From Chitinophaga sp. XS-30 (GTDB lineage: Bacteria > Bacteroidota > Bacteroidia > Chitinophagales > Chitinophagaceae): a stretch of 64,000 nt of DNA. Made by a program: the position numbers and the translations under genes. A model generated the notes under the pieces. It searched no databases, was not told the origin of the DNA, and worked only from the letters and a program-made list of their open reading frames with translations. Below are positions 23,490 through 32,185 of the stretch, piece by piece. Within the stretch, counting starts at the first letter, position 1, and every line of letters begins with the position of its first letter. The DNA lies in the NCBI RefSeq assembly GCF_008086345.1, contig NZ_CP043006.1:124001-188000 (forward strand), written 5' to 3'.

Positions 23490-24542
23490 ATGAGCAAGAA
23501 AAGTATATTCATTCCAACACCTCAGACAAAAATGACGCAATCTCAAAGACCAATCACTTCAACATTGCTTGACAAAATGGAGGACGGAAGAGAATTTGAG
23601 AGTTTATTAAAATATCAATACCAAGAGTTGAATTTTCTTAGTGAGTTGCGTAAAAGTATCAATGAGATAAAAGCAATTCGAGGGAGGGAGATAATTTGCT
23701 ATGTAGCAAACGTTGTTAAGCCAAGCGCAGCTATTTCCATCGAAGATGCTGATGATTTGCCTTTTTACGAAATGGTTTCATCATTACCTGCAGATTGTAA
23801 AGAAATTGATATCGTATTAGTAACGCCCGGCGGTTATGCGCATCAAGTTGCAAAATTTGTAAATAAGCTTAGACCGCGTTTTGATAGGATAACTTTTGTA
23901 CTTCTAAATAAGACTATGAGCGCTGGTACAATCTTTATTATGTCAGGTGATGAGATTATAATGTCGAACCAATCACAAATTGGTCCAGTTGATCCACAAG
24001 TGCGAACAAAGACAGGTGAATTTGTTCCTGCTCAGTCTATACTTACTTTGATAGAGGACATCAGATTAAGAGGTGATGAAGCTATAAAAAAGGGAGGCAA
24101 GCCTTCCTGGACAGATATTCAAATATTAAATGGGATAGACCCAAAAGAAATAGGCAATGCGTTGAATGCAAGCAATTATTCAATCCAATTAGTTGAGGAA
24201 TATTTGCATAATTTTAAATTTAAGGATTGGAATTTGCATTCGGACGGAGTAACACCAGTTACTGCGGAGGAAAAAAAAGCGAGAGCAAATGAAATAGCCA
24301 AACTTCTTTGTGATCATAGTAAGTGGAAAAACCATGGGCATGCAATTACAAGAGAAGCTGCATGGGAGGTTTGCAAACTTAGAATAACTCATTCTGAAAG
24401 TGTTGAGGGCTTAGACAGGGCAATGAGAAGAATGTGGGCCCTTTTTTATTGGGTATTTGAAAATACTCCAATATCCAAAGCATTTATTTCGGAAAACTAT
24501 TGTATCATGCGTGCTGCTAACCAGAATAATCCCAAAAATTAA
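23490..24542 (+). CDS. Clp-fold serine protease of the SDH (serine dehydrogenase proteinase) family
   Basis: A 350-residue cytoplasmic protein without signal peptide. The Clp/crotonase-like core is visible: IDIVLVTPGGYAHQVAKFVN (oxyanion glycines), RITFVLLNKTMSAGTIFIMS with the probable nucleophile Ser in MSAGT, and SQIGPVDPQVRTKTGEFVPA. The C-terminal 120 residues are helical. Family members are SppA-like peptidases without a membrane anchor; their substrates are poorly known. The gene is markedly AT-rich, has its own promoter and is followed after 4 bp by a small ORF, so the two form a compact module in the cargo. A defence or stress role is possible but not shown. Confidence 0.85.
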   Translation: MSKKSIFIPTPQTKMTQSQRPITSTLLDKMEDGREFESLLKYQYQELNFLSELRKSINEIKAIRGREIICYVANVVKPSAAISIEDADDLPFYEMVSSLPADCKEIDIVLVTPGGYAHQVAKFVNKLRPRFDRITFVLLNKTMSAGTIFIMSGDEIIMSNQSQIGPVDPQVRTKTGEFVPAQSILTLIEDIRLRGDEAIKKGGKPSWTDIQILNGIDPKEIGNALNASNYSIQLVEEYLHNFKFKDWNLHSDGVTPVTAEEKKARANEIAKLLCDHSKWKNHGHAITREAAWEVCKLRITHSESVEGLDRAMRRMWALFYWVFENTPISKAFISENYCIMRAANQNNPKN

Positions 24543-24546
24543 CACA

Positions 24547-24756
24547 ATGGACTCCAAAATTGAATTACTTACAAGACTTGGTTTTTCCAGCGAATTCCTA
24601 AAACATATCTCTGAAGACTTTTTGGAAGACATTGAAGCATTAAAAGCAAGAGAAAACTTTGTGTTTGAGGAATTAAATGTTTTCCCTACAGAAATAGTCT
24701 ATCCTGTAATTGACAAAACTCAAGAACCAGTAAATAGCTATGTAAACAAAAGCTGA
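24547..24756 (+). CDS. Small protein co-encoded with the SDH protease, unknown function
   Basis: A 69-residue ORF starting MDSKIELLTRLGFSSEFLKH, 4 bp after the protease stop. It is acidic, with a helical N-terminal half and a C-terminal half rich in Val/Pro/Asn; no signal peptide or known domain. The tight coupling and similarly AT-rich DNA suggest a partner, adaptor or substrate of the protease. The ATG at 24547 is preferred because a longer reading would overlap the protease by 86 bp. Confidence 0.6.
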   Translation: MDSKIELLTRLGFSSEFLKHISEDFLEDIEALKARENFVFEELNVFPTEIVYPVIDKTQEPVNSYVNKS

Positions 24757-24938
24757 ACGTTAATAACTGTGCCTAATATCAGTTTACTGAAAAGCCGGGC
24801 TGATGTCTTAGGTGGTAAATCATCATTTTATAAAAATATCCTTGGCAAGACGGTTTACGTTTCCAATGTCCCGTCCATCAGTAAGCCGTCCCGTATGCTA
24901 TAATATTTCGTGCCGCTACGCTTAAACACTTACCGAGG

Positions 24939-25003
24939 AAAAATTTGGATTTTCCGTGATTTTGAGCTAAGCTACCAAGTACACTTGGTAGCCCTTTTGT
25001 TTT
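24939..25003 (+). repeat. AAAATTTGGATTTT/hairpin sequence, copy 2
   Basis: It opens with AAAAATTTGGATTTTCC and ends with the hairpin at 24971-24992 and CCTTTTG. It matches copy 1 at 23042-23110 in the first 14 bases, in scattered bases after that and in the terminal GCCCTTTT. Confidence 0.45.
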
Positions 25004-25004
25004 T
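24971..25004. terminator. Strong hairpin terminator
   Basis: A perfect 10-bp stem, GCTACCAAGT (24971-24980) and ACTTGGTAGC (24983-24992), with a 2-base gap, is followed by CCTTTTGTTTTT. It can end transcription of the SDH module from the left. It also lies just past the stop of the minus-strand gene at 25013. Confidence 0.75.
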
Positions 25005-25012
25005 CAGGGAAA

Positions 25013-25630
25013 TTAAGTGTGGAGAATGTGCCTTGCTAGTTTCAGAGATATTTTTTCTTTTATAGCCTTAAGGCTTTCCCCTTCCATTTCCTCACCTTCT
25101 ACGATGCAGGAAGTAGAGCCATTGTGGTGTTGCCAAATATCAACTTCATGTATATTACGCTTCGTATCAATATAATAGTAGTTGAGTAATTCTTCGCTGC
25201 ATCTGTAATAGTTATCCAGCAGGAAATCTGTTATGTCTATTTTTACATTCCCTGCGTAGCCGTACCAGTCCTTTACAAAGGAGTGCAGAAAAGGAGTGTA
25301 TAGTTTTAGCGCGGTTTTCTGGTTATAGAATATTTTGAGGCACAACTCCAAAGCGGTGACCTTGGCATTCTCTCCATCACAGCCCCACCCAAAAGGATCT
25401 GCGAAGAAAGGTCGGAGAGCCATAGCGCGTCTTCGTTGGAGCTTCTTCCCGTTGACCCAGATTAGCCCATCCCCGCCATTTTTTGCTCTATGCACTTCAG
25501 GTATGTCATCCAGTATTGGTATCAAGTCGTCAGGATATGCATAACGAATGTCCAAGTGCAAATTGTCAATAGCCAATATACGGCCGAGGTCGGCTTTCTT
25601 AACCGGGGGCTTTTTAAGGGAATTATTCAT
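25013..25630 (-). CDS. DUF6166-like hypothetical protein
   Basis: About 205 residues from the ATG at 25628-25630 (MNNSLKKPPVKKADLG); another ATG 13 codons earlier (25669) is equally possible. The central segment DGLIWVNGKKLQRRRAMALR then FFADPFGWGCDGENAKVTAL and ELCLKIF matches, in spacing and type, the DUF6166 pattern (short ligand-like strand, 'F-WG-DG' turn, helix of a leading Leu/Ala run). The remainder has a Tyr-rich helical part (FVKDWYGYAG, NYYRCSEELLNYYY). No signal peptide. Function unknown; DUF6166-like proteins are found in cargo regions of Bacteroidetes mobile elements. Confidence 0.55.
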   Translation of the reverse strand: MNNSLKKPPVKKADLGRILAIDNLHLDIRYAYPDDLIPILDDIPEVHRAKNGGDGLIWVNGKKLQRRRAMALRPFFADPFGWGCDGENAKVTALELCLKIFYNQKTALKLYTPFLHSFVKDWYGYAGNVKIDITDFLLDNYYRCSEELLNYYYIDTKRNIHEVDIWQHHNGSTSCIVEGEEMEGESLKAIKEKISLKLARHILHT

Positions 25631-25769
25631 GGTCAAACAGATTGATAACTTAGATTTAAGGTAAGTCATCCCACTGCGATAATACCGCAGTTACTGGTAA
25701 CCACAAATGATCCTGCACACTATGCGCGGGACCATTGAAATATTTACAAATAACATCTCTTGTCAAACT

Positions 25770-27173
25770 CTAATTACATTCGCCAGCATTTGCTTCCCCG
25801 AATCCCCTTCCCGAAACGGAACCGGGAAGCTGCCGCAGATCTTCCCCCAGGTTTCCCGGATTGAGGCCGCTACCGGAGAGCCACCATCCTTTAGTGCGGG
25901 GTAAGTGAACTCCTGCAGCATCCAGCATATCCAGTACATAGTTGGCGCAATTGTACGCATCAATATGATAATCGCCGGGGGCTTGTACAGCGAAGTTTAA
26001 CATGTTTTGAAGTTGCGATCCACTAATTTCCGCAGACCACTTTATATTGAAACCCCTGCCGCCATCATCACCCAGCACACCTGGCGCGGTTTTGCGACGA
26101 AGCGGGTCTATCTTTGTATGGGGGTAAAAGCCAATCGTTCTTCGGGTTGTGTGTCCGTTTACTGTCTGCTCGATGGTCAGAAAAACGTGACCAATGCCAC
26201 CAAATATGGAAACCGGATCGGTTGTGCCAGCCGTAGGTTGATCCACCTGAACGGTGACAGTAGCATTTACCTGAGTAACAAAACACTTCAGGTATGCTTC
26301 TATATCATCAATCGGCTTCTTGGGCGCAAGCAAGGTTTCCGTGGGTCGGTTCACCGGTTTTATAATACCATCACCACTGCCGCCGCCACCGCCAGAACCG
26401 GTAGTACCGCCCCCACGTGGATTGGAGCCATCCGACCCACCGGGATACACGGGAATGGCATCAGTAATCCATATGATTTCGTCAATACATTCCGTAAAGA
26501 AATATTCCGGTGTTATACAATTACCGTTACCATCTCCTATACATGCCGACCAGGAGTAGCAACGGGGTACGATGATAACGCCCTGCGGTTGTATTTGCTC
26601 ACGCATAGAGTGCAGCGGGAAAGCATTTTCCATTATTGCTGCCTGCTGGCCTGCAGACAAGCGGTTTGCCTGATAAGGTCTTTTGCCAAAGCCAAAATGG
26701 TTAAGGGCATTGAACAGGTGATTGATATCAGTAGCACCAGGCAGGGAGCTGACAGATGGGGGCGTCCAGTCATTCAACTGCGACCAGGAATAAAACTGGA
26801 TCCGAACACTCGTATCACTCTCAACGGCCATAAACGCATGAAACAAGGAATCCTCACCTCGTTTGATAGGAACGATAAATACATCCGTTTGTCCATGGTT
26901 TCCCGTAAGGGCTTTGCCCCAATACGACATACCCAGGGGGCGAAGATGCGATAGGCAGGCGGCTTTTAGATCCGGCGTTTCCTCCATACGCTTAATAATT
27001 TCCTGAATATCGGGGTCGAGCTTTTCCATAATCTGCCACACGGGCTTGATGGATACAGGCGCATCTGCTTGGGGGGAATGAATACGATCATTCTTGCGGC
27101 ATCCAAATAACAGGATTGAAAACAATAAGAGTACTTTCAACGATGGGGTAAATAAACAATGGACTGATTTCAT
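25770..27173 (-). CDS. Lipoprotein with C-terminal papain-like (permuted NlpC/P60-type) domain
   Basis: A 467-residue protein. Lipoprotein signal MKSVHCLFTPSLKVLLLFSI, LLFGC with the lipidated Cys at about 25; a middle region of unknown fold; a Gly/Ser-rich linker (about 255-285, SGGGGGSGDG); and a C-terminal domain of about 180 residues. In that domain His occurs first, in GHVFLTIEQ, and Cys later, in DAYNCANYVLDMLDAAGVHL, followed by LNPGNLGEDLRQL. The His-before-Cys order is that of permuted papain-like amidases. This layout recurs in Bacteroidetes lipoproteins. It lies beside the mob genes in a cargo position. The catalytic idea is inference; no partner immunity gene is evident. Confidence 0.6.
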   Translation of the reverse strand: MKSVHCLFTPSLKVLLLFSILLFGCRKNDRIHSPQADAPVSIKPVWQIMEKLDPDIQEIIKRMEETPDLKAACLSHLRPLGMSYWGKALTGNHGQTDVFIVPIKRGEDSLFHAFMAVESDTSVRIQFYSWSQLNDWTPPSVSSLPGATDINHLFNALNHFGFGKRPYQANRLSAGQQAAIMENAFPLHSMREQIQPQGVIIVPRCYSWSACIGDGNGNCITPEYFFTECIDEIIWITDAIPVYPGGSDGSNPRGGGTTGSGGGGGSGDGIIKPVNRPTETLLAPKKPIDDIEAYLKCFVTQVNATVTVQVDQPTAGTTDPVSIFGGIGHVFLTIEQTVNGHTTRRTIGFYPHTKIDPLRRKTAPGVLGDDGGRGFNIKWSAEISGSQLQNMLNFAVQAPGDYHIDAYNCANYVLDMLDAAGVHLPRTKGWWLSGSGLNPGNLGEDLRQLPGSVSGRGFGEANAGECN

Positions 27174-27216
27174 TTTTTTTGTTCTATAATGTGAATAATT
27201 GGGGAGGAATACGGAA

Positions 27217-29214
27217 TTATTTTTCTGGTTTTTGCTCCGGTTTTTGGATGATGAGATGGCAGAGGTCGGGGTCGTTCTTTATTCGTTCCATTTCCGTTTC
27301 GGCAATGTCGTCTATGTCGTTTTTTATGGTGATGAAATTGTTCTGCACCATCAGTGGCGTAACATTGCGTACAACAGGAAGTGGCTTGTAATTATCCTCT
27401 TCCTCTTTCAGCGCAGCATCGTCAAGCGTAAACTCTGCGCTGAAAGCTTTTAACCGGATTTTCTCATGGGGGTTATCTGCAACAGTGCCTACCATAACAC
27501 CGGCGGACAGGTTGGCGATTTTTGATACGGGTACAGCATAATCGAGCTGGGTATTTTTGCTGACGCTGGTATCTGTCCGGTTAATAGAGATGTTCTCCCG
27601 CACCTGCACAATCTTCCCAATGCGTTCAGAAACAAATTTGGCACTGTCTCCGGAACATTGTCCGGCTACAATATTGCCGCAGATACTGATCAGCACATCC
27701 GCTTGTTCTTTGGAATAGTCTTTCCTGATCTGCTCAATCGACTGGACAGAAATAATAGGGGCCAGTAAATTGGATCTGCCGCTGGCCACCGTATGGTCAA
27801 GCGGTAGGTAGATCGTAGGATATTCATCGAATACCAGGCCGCATTTGATTTTCCCTTTGCGGTTAACGAGTTTCAGCATCCGGTTTCCATAAAGGGAAAT
27901 TACGGCACCGTAGGTCTGTAGCTTCATCGGGTTGTTGCCACAGCACACGATTTTGGGATCATCGGGGTTGTTAATGTCCAGTGTAAAGTCCGATCCACTT
28001 AATATATAATACAGATGTGGTGAAGAAAGCTGAGCCATGCCGATCTTTGCAGAGGCGACCTGGCCTTCCAATTGTTCCAGCGCCCGGTTGAGAAAGGCGC
28101 TCACGAAGGGGTTCACAATACTTTCCAGTTCCGGTACAGACCCCAGCATAGGAAACAGTTCCTCGTAGGGCAACATTAATAACTCTATAACATGGGGCAA
28201 CGTGCAGTATCTACCATCTTTATACCGCTTCAAATACCATATACAGGCTGCCACAAAATTTATTGGCGAAGCCACAAAAAATTCGCCGGTCTTACGTGCC
28301 CAGTCACGGTTTAGGCCGATAAGGATGCTTCTGCTCGCCTCCATCGCATCACTCATATCTTCCATCATGTCCGGGTCGAGCGGGTTGCAACGGTGCGACC
28401 GGGAGAGATCGTCGAAATTGATGACGTAGAAACCGGGCGGCTTTTTGTAGGTATCCTTAAATTGGAGATAGGTATTGTAAACAACTTTGGTAAGATCATC
28501 GTACTTCCAGTCGTAGCAAAAAAGCACATAGCCTTTTTGCACCATTTGCTTCAAGGCTGGAATAACAAAGTACCTGGATTTACCTCCCCCCGGACCAGAA
28601 ACCAGTAAGGTGGCCCTGTAGGGATTTACAATATTCACATACATTCGCCGCACTCGACCCCGCCAGTGATAAATGGCAGGGAAATTCAGGGAATGTTCGT
28701 TGGTTATTAATTGCTCCTCCTGGGGGAAAGATTCGTTTTCCTCATTAAATATGTCCCCCTTCAGTTGTATGTTGATCAGGCGGCTGACCTTACTGCCACC
28801 AGCGAGCAAGAGGAAGTACCCAAAAGTGGTCAGCGAAATATATAAACCTGCTGTTAGTTGTGTGGAAAGCGACAGGTAGAAAAAGAGAATGCCGCCCCAG
28901 AACAACACAATCCCGCCGGTACACAGCAGGGCTACCATAGCCCGGCTGGTCTTCTCGTCTTTCTTTCCCTTCGTTCCCGTTACGCTCACAAGCAACAACA
29001 GGAGTACCAGTGCTTTGGAGATATGAATATTGCCCAGCATTTCCGTGCTGGCAATACGTAATAAAATTTTATCTGAAATACCCGAACGTAACCCTACAGC
29101 TGCAAAGGCCTCGTAACAAAAAATGTAAAAATGCAACGCCAGTAAAACCAGGCTGCCTTTTCGCAAAAAATCTGTAATGCCGCGCAGCGCCTGCGCGTTT
29201 TCGCCAGTATCCAT
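27217..29214 (-). CDS. Type IV coupling protein (TraG/VirD4 family; Bacteroidetes MobC-type)
   Basis: About 665 residues from the ATG at 29212-29214. Three or four N-terminal membrane helices (to about residue 165) are followed by a RecA-like ATPase. Walker A is in LLVSGPGGGKSRYFVIPALK (about 205-220), and the Walker B-like motif is KCGLVFDEYPTIYLP. Further conserved stretches are NYLQFKDTYKKPPGFYVINF-like, and AQLSSPHLYYILSGSDFTLD. It recruits the relaxase-DNA complex to the conjugation channel. It lies 33 bp after the relaxase gene and on the same strand, as in other Bacteroidetes elements, and precedes the lipoprotein cargo. The function is sure by homology. Confidence 0.92.
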   Translation of the reverse strand: MDTGENAQALRGITDFLRKGSLVLLALHFYIFCYEAFAAVGLRSGISDKILLRIASTEMLGNIHISKALVLLLLLVSVTGTKGKKDEKTSRAMVALLCTGGIVLFWGGILFFYLSLSTQLTAGLYISLTTFGYFLLLAGGSKVSRLINIQLKGDIFNEENESFPQEEQLITNEHSLNFPAIYHWRGRVRRMYVNIVNPYRATLLVSGPGGGKSRYFVIPALKQMVQKGYVLFCYDWKYDDLTKVVYNTYLQFKDTYKKPPGFYVINFDDLSRSHRCNPLDPDMMEDMSDAMEASRSILIGLNRDWARKTGEFFVASPINFVAACIWYLKRYKDGRYCTLPHVIELLMLPYEELFPMLGSVPELESIVNPFVSAFLNRALEQLEGQVASAKIGMAQLSSPHLYYILSGSDFTLDINNPDDPKIVCCGNNPMKLQTYGAVISLYGNRMLKLVNRKGKIKCGLVFDEYPTIYLPLDHTVASGRSNLLAPIISVQSIEQIRKDYSKEQADVLISICGNIVAGQCSGDSAKFVSERIGKIVQVRENISINRTDTSVSKNTQLDYAVPVSKIANLSAGVMVGTVADNPHEKIRLKAFSAEFTLDDAALKEEEDNYKPLPVVRNVTPLMVQNNFITIKNDIDDIAETEMERIKNDPDLCHLIIQKPEQKPEK

Positions 29215-29246
29215 ACCACACAATTTTCCTGTTCACAACTGGGGCA

Positions 29247-30779
29247 TCAGAGCCGCCGTTTACGTCTTTTCTTTTTGGCTTCTTTCAGCAGTTCCGGATC
29301 AACAAAACTATTTGTACGGGCGTAGCCATCCGCCTGATCGAAAAGGGAGAAAATTTTTTCCGTTACCTCAACATCCATGTTGGTCACTAACCTGTCTAAA
29401 GTGGAAAGAGCCGTTTGCATAGGAGCCACCAGCGGAACATGACCACTGCACCGCAAATGATCGGAAAATTGGTTGATCATGGAAGCTGAAACAATATGCT
29501 GCCGGAGGTAAGCGTGCATGCGGTCGGGCGCAGAAACAACCTGATCCGGCGGGGAGTTAATATGTCCCAAACGAAACTGCATTCTCCCGTTGGTATCGGA
29601 CTGGGTAGTGACCACCAGACCCAATTGTGACCATGCCGCCAGCACCTGTTTAAATCCCTTGGAATAATCCGTTTGTCGCAACACTTCCTGAACAAAGAGC
29701 CGGTTCCAGGCAAGTTCTTTTGAGACCGGAGTAACCTGCATGCGATCAAGCAATTTTTCCGCTGTGTATTGAGGCCCCATAGCCGAAGCTTTGAACACAG
29801 ATTGCGTTTGGTGATCTATAAAGGTGATGCCGAAAATCCCACCTTCTTTGGTCGTATAATATAAAGTGTCTATGTGCAGTTTGGACAGTTTTTCCCGAAA
29901 CCGCTCCGGGGTTATTTCTCCCACCGAAAGGGCATCTTCTAAAGCGCACCTAACCCTGCTATAATCCGTGTAGAACCGTTTATTGACCAGATATTTTTCC
30001 TGCAGGAAGGTGAGCGTAGGTTCATCATAAATACTACTTGCCTTGATGGCGTTTCCGATACGATTGCCCCCCTGATCCAGCATACGGTAAAGCAGACCTC
30101 CGTGCCGGTGCATCCGGGTGCCGGGTTCCCCCGGATCGGCCTCAACGTTAAACTGCCGGAGTACCGCATTGTATTGCTCAAAAGTCTTATACTTGTAATA
30201 GTTCGCCACGGTTCTTACAATCCGGGAAATTTCCCCCTTTGTTTCCGCTTTTCCATACAAAGCTTTCTTTAGATCCGCAGGCCGCAAAACAGCCAGCTCC
30301 TCTGCCTTCTGATCCTCTGCACGAACCAGGTTATACGTCCGCTCAATCGCTTTCCTGGCGGGTTCGGATTCCCGCTCCACCAGATGGTGCAGGTCGATCC
30401 GTTCGCCGTTTGCCTGAATAGGCGTAGTAACCAAATGCACATGTTGATGCCCGGCATCCCGATGCTCATAGAGTAGATAGGGCTGTCCCCGAAATCCGAT
30501 CCTTTCAAGGTAGTCCGCAGCAATGACTTTTAAACGATCCGGAGAGAGGGTTTCCCGAGGCGAAAAATTCAGGGAAACATGCACGCATTTATGACGGACA
30601 GTACTTCGCTTTTCTGCGAGGCGTTCCAACCGTTTGAGCTTATCCAAAAAGTTCAAACGGTCTGCATCTTTATGAAAGCCCACAGCCGTCAGTAATACCG
30701 CTTCGCCACGATCCAGTTTCCGTTCATTATAGATCAGCGCACCCCGGAGGCTCTTGCCACTTTTAAACCGCACTACCAT
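29247..30779 (-). CDS. Relaxase/mobilization nuclease (MobA/VirD2 type)
   Basis: A 510-residue protein. The N-terminal 200 residues form the relaxase domain (PF03432 type): MVVRFKSGKSLRGALIYNER contains no Tyr pair, and the metal-binding three-His motif is in YEHRDAGHQHVHLVTTPIQA, where HQHVHLV gives the histidines. A candidate nucleophile Tyr precedes it (YNERK at about 17). The rest is a helical C-terminal region with basic tail KKKRRKRRL. It nicks the origin of transfer and pilots the strand. It overlaps the upstream accessory gene by 7 bp, so the two are translationally coupled. The candidate oriT at 31230-31295 lies just upstream of that gene. Confidence 0.93.
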   Translation of the reverse strand: MVVRFKSGKSLRGALIYNERKLDRGEAVLLTAVGFHKDADRLNFLDKLKRLERLAEKRSTVRHKCVHVSLNFSPRETLSPDRLKVIAADYLERIGFRGQPYLLYEHRDAGHQHVHLVTTPIQANGERIDLHHLVERESEPARKAIERTYNLVRAEDQKAEELAVLRPADLKKALYGKAETKGEISRIVRTVANYYKYKTFEQYNAVLRQFNVEADPGEPGTRMHRHGGLLYRMLDQGGNRIGNAIKASSIYDEPTLTFLQEKYLVNKRFYTDYSRVRCALEDALSVGEITPERFREKLSKLHIDTLYYTTKEGGIFGITFIDHQTQSVFKASAMGPQYTAEKLLDRMQVTPVSKELAWNRLFVQEVLRQTDYSKGFKQVLAAWSQLGLVVTTQSDTNGRMQFRLGHINSPPDQVVSAPDRMHAYLRQHIVSASMINQFSDHLRCSGHVPLVAPMQTALSTLDRLVTNMDVEVTEKIFSLFDQADGYARTNSFVDPELLKEAKKKRRKRRL

Positions 30780-31156
30780 CGTTCTGCAACTTGATCGATT
30801 CGTGCCTGAATGCCTGCCAATTTCTCCAGCAGTTGCACCTGCAAACTATTGGCAACCTGCAACAGGATTTCCGGAGGGAATGGCAATGAATTGATGCGCC
30901 GTACCACCTGGTTAAAATTATTACCCAGGGCATTTAGTTCGGTGCGCAGCAGAATCAGTTCCTCCATCAGCTCATCCACCGATTTATCCCGGGAAAAAAC
31001 CTTTACAGGTTTCTGAAAGATCAACACACGGATATAATCCGCCATCCGTGCGTAAGCCGTTTGAGCCTGTTGCCTGCGGAGGCGCTCCAGCTCTTCCTGT
31101 GTTAACCGTACCGTCAGCCACCTATCTCGGTAGGCGGATTTTACCTCTTCTGGCAT
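30773..31156 (-). CDS. Relaxosome accessory protein (MobC/BmgB-like)
   Basis: A 127-residue protein. N-terminal ribbon-helix-helix-like part (WLTVRLTQEELERLRRQQAQ, then AYARMADYIRVLIF) followed by a helical C-terminal part (LILLRTELNALGNNFNQVVR, RINSLPFPPE). This fits the MobC-type family, which binds near oriT and assists the relaxase in opening it. It overlaps the relaxase start by 7 bp and is the first gene downstream of the candidate oriT. Confidence 0.85.
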   Translation of the reverse strand: MPEEVKSAYRDRWLTVRLTQEELERLRRQQAQTAYARMADYIRVLIFQKPVKVFSRDKSVDELMEELILLRTELNALGNNFNQVVRRINSLPFPPEILLQVANSLQVQLLEKLAGIQARIDQVAERW

Positions 31157-31374
31157 ACTCTTTCACATTTACCATTTACACAGCCCGACTTCGGAGGGTG
31201 TGTTTCCCGGACGCTTGTTGCGGATGGGCAAGATCGCGGCGTGACACGCCCGTATATCTTGCTGACCACGGCAAGGCAGGCTGGTCAGCAAGGTAACCTT
31301 TGGGCTACCGCAGCAAAAAATTGTCTCCGTAAACCACAGGCTTGCTTTCCTTTTTTAGACAATGCTACCCAGGA
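31157..31374. other. Candidate origin of transfer (oriT)
   Basis: This gene-free gap just upstream of the mobilization genes carries two perfect inverted repeats: GGCGTG-A-CACGCC (31238-31250), and CTTGCTGACCA (31258-31268) with TGGTCAGCAAG (31282-31292), an 11-bp pair around a 13-base spacer. Position plus inverted repeats is the usual form of an oriT. The nick site is not identified. Confidence 0.6.
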
Positions 31375-31665
31375 TTAATAAAACAGGTCGGCAGATTTAA
31401 CCCCGTATTTTTTAACCCGCTCCTTAAACTCACGCCATAGCTTTATATTTGATTCCGCCATTTCCAAAGCCTCATCATCTGAGAGTTGATATAGGTTGAT
31501 CACTTTTTCGCCCGCATCGGAGCCGGATGGGTGAGACGGAGCCAGAATGTTCCTGCTTCGCCCTTCGGAAACTTCCATAGATGGTGTAATGGATAAACTG
31601 CCATCTTCCACCCTGGTTTGTTTACCGGAAGCAAATACCATTGTTTTGTTTCTGAATGTTGCCAT
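31375..31665 (-). CDS. Hypothetical protein of the ICE backbone
   Basis: A 96-residue protein: MATFRNKTMVFASGKQTRVE, a Ser-rich middle, then a charged helical end (DDEALEMAESNIKLWREFKE, RVKKYGVKSADLFY). No recognised domain, signal or membrane helix. It lies 18 bp after the paralogous gene at 31684-32172, so it belongs to the same transcription unit. Function unknown. Confidence 0.55.
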   Translation of the reverse strand: MATFRNKTMVFASGKQTRVEDGSLSITPSMEVSEGRSRNILAPSHPSGSDAGEKVINLYQLSDDEALEMAESNIKLWREFKERVKKYGVKSADLFY

Positions 31666-31683
31666 AATATATATCTTAGGTTT

Positions 31684-32172
31684 TTACAATTTTTTTCCGT
31701 GATTCAAATCATTTTCATTCATCCGATGTCGCCTGGTGGAAACATATGGGTGTCTTGCCGCAACAACAAACTCCAACGGAGAAGGAATCTCATTATCTAA
31801 ATATTGATGTAGGCTTATGCCACCGGGTCCTGTATAACGCAGACCATTTATTTCGAAATATGGCATATGCATGTGGGGATCGTAGAGCATAATAAATTCG
31901 AAATCTATTTGTTGGCCATTTTGTTGTCCGGATGAGTGTAGTGAAAATATTGTCCACTCCAGATTTTCCAATCTTTCATATTCTAACTGCAAATAGTTTG
32001 GTTGATCATACTCCACAACTTTTATATACTCACTAAGCTGCTCCACCAGCGAATTGCCCCCTGGATTGTTAAGATTCAAATGAGCCTCAAAATATCCTGC
32101 CTTTTTAAGCGGCTCCAAAAACTGCCCCGCCATCGTAAGACATGCATCATATGGAATATTTGCAAGTGTCAT
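31684..32172 (-). CDS. Member of an unrecognised paralogous family in the ICE (third gene)
   Basis: A 162-residue protein of the three-gene family at 31684-33645. Shared pattern: FLEPLKKAGYFEAHLNLNNP then GGNSLVEQLSEYIKVVEYDQ near the N-terminus, an F-L-S-G segment in the middle (FSLHSSGQQNGQQIDFEF), and ISLHQYLDNEIPSPLEFVVA with a basic Arg-rich end. It is the shortest, best preserved single-domain copy. No known domain. It is encoded 13 bp after the second member. Confidence 0.6.
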   Translation of the reverse strand: MTLANIPYDACLTMAGQFLEPLKKAGYFEAHLNLNNPGGNSLVEQLSEYIKVVEYDQPNYLQLEYERLENLEWTIFSLHSSGQQNGQQIDFEFIMLYDPHMHMPYFEINGLRYTGPGGISLHQYLDNEIPSPLEFVVAARHPYVSTRRHRMNENDLNHGKKL

Positions 32173-32185
32173 GTATAACTCTTTA

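Noticed and set aside
26007..26954. 315-residue plus-strand ORF
   Set aside because: Antisense to the lipoprotein gene, which has a lipobox and a recognisable C-terminal domain.
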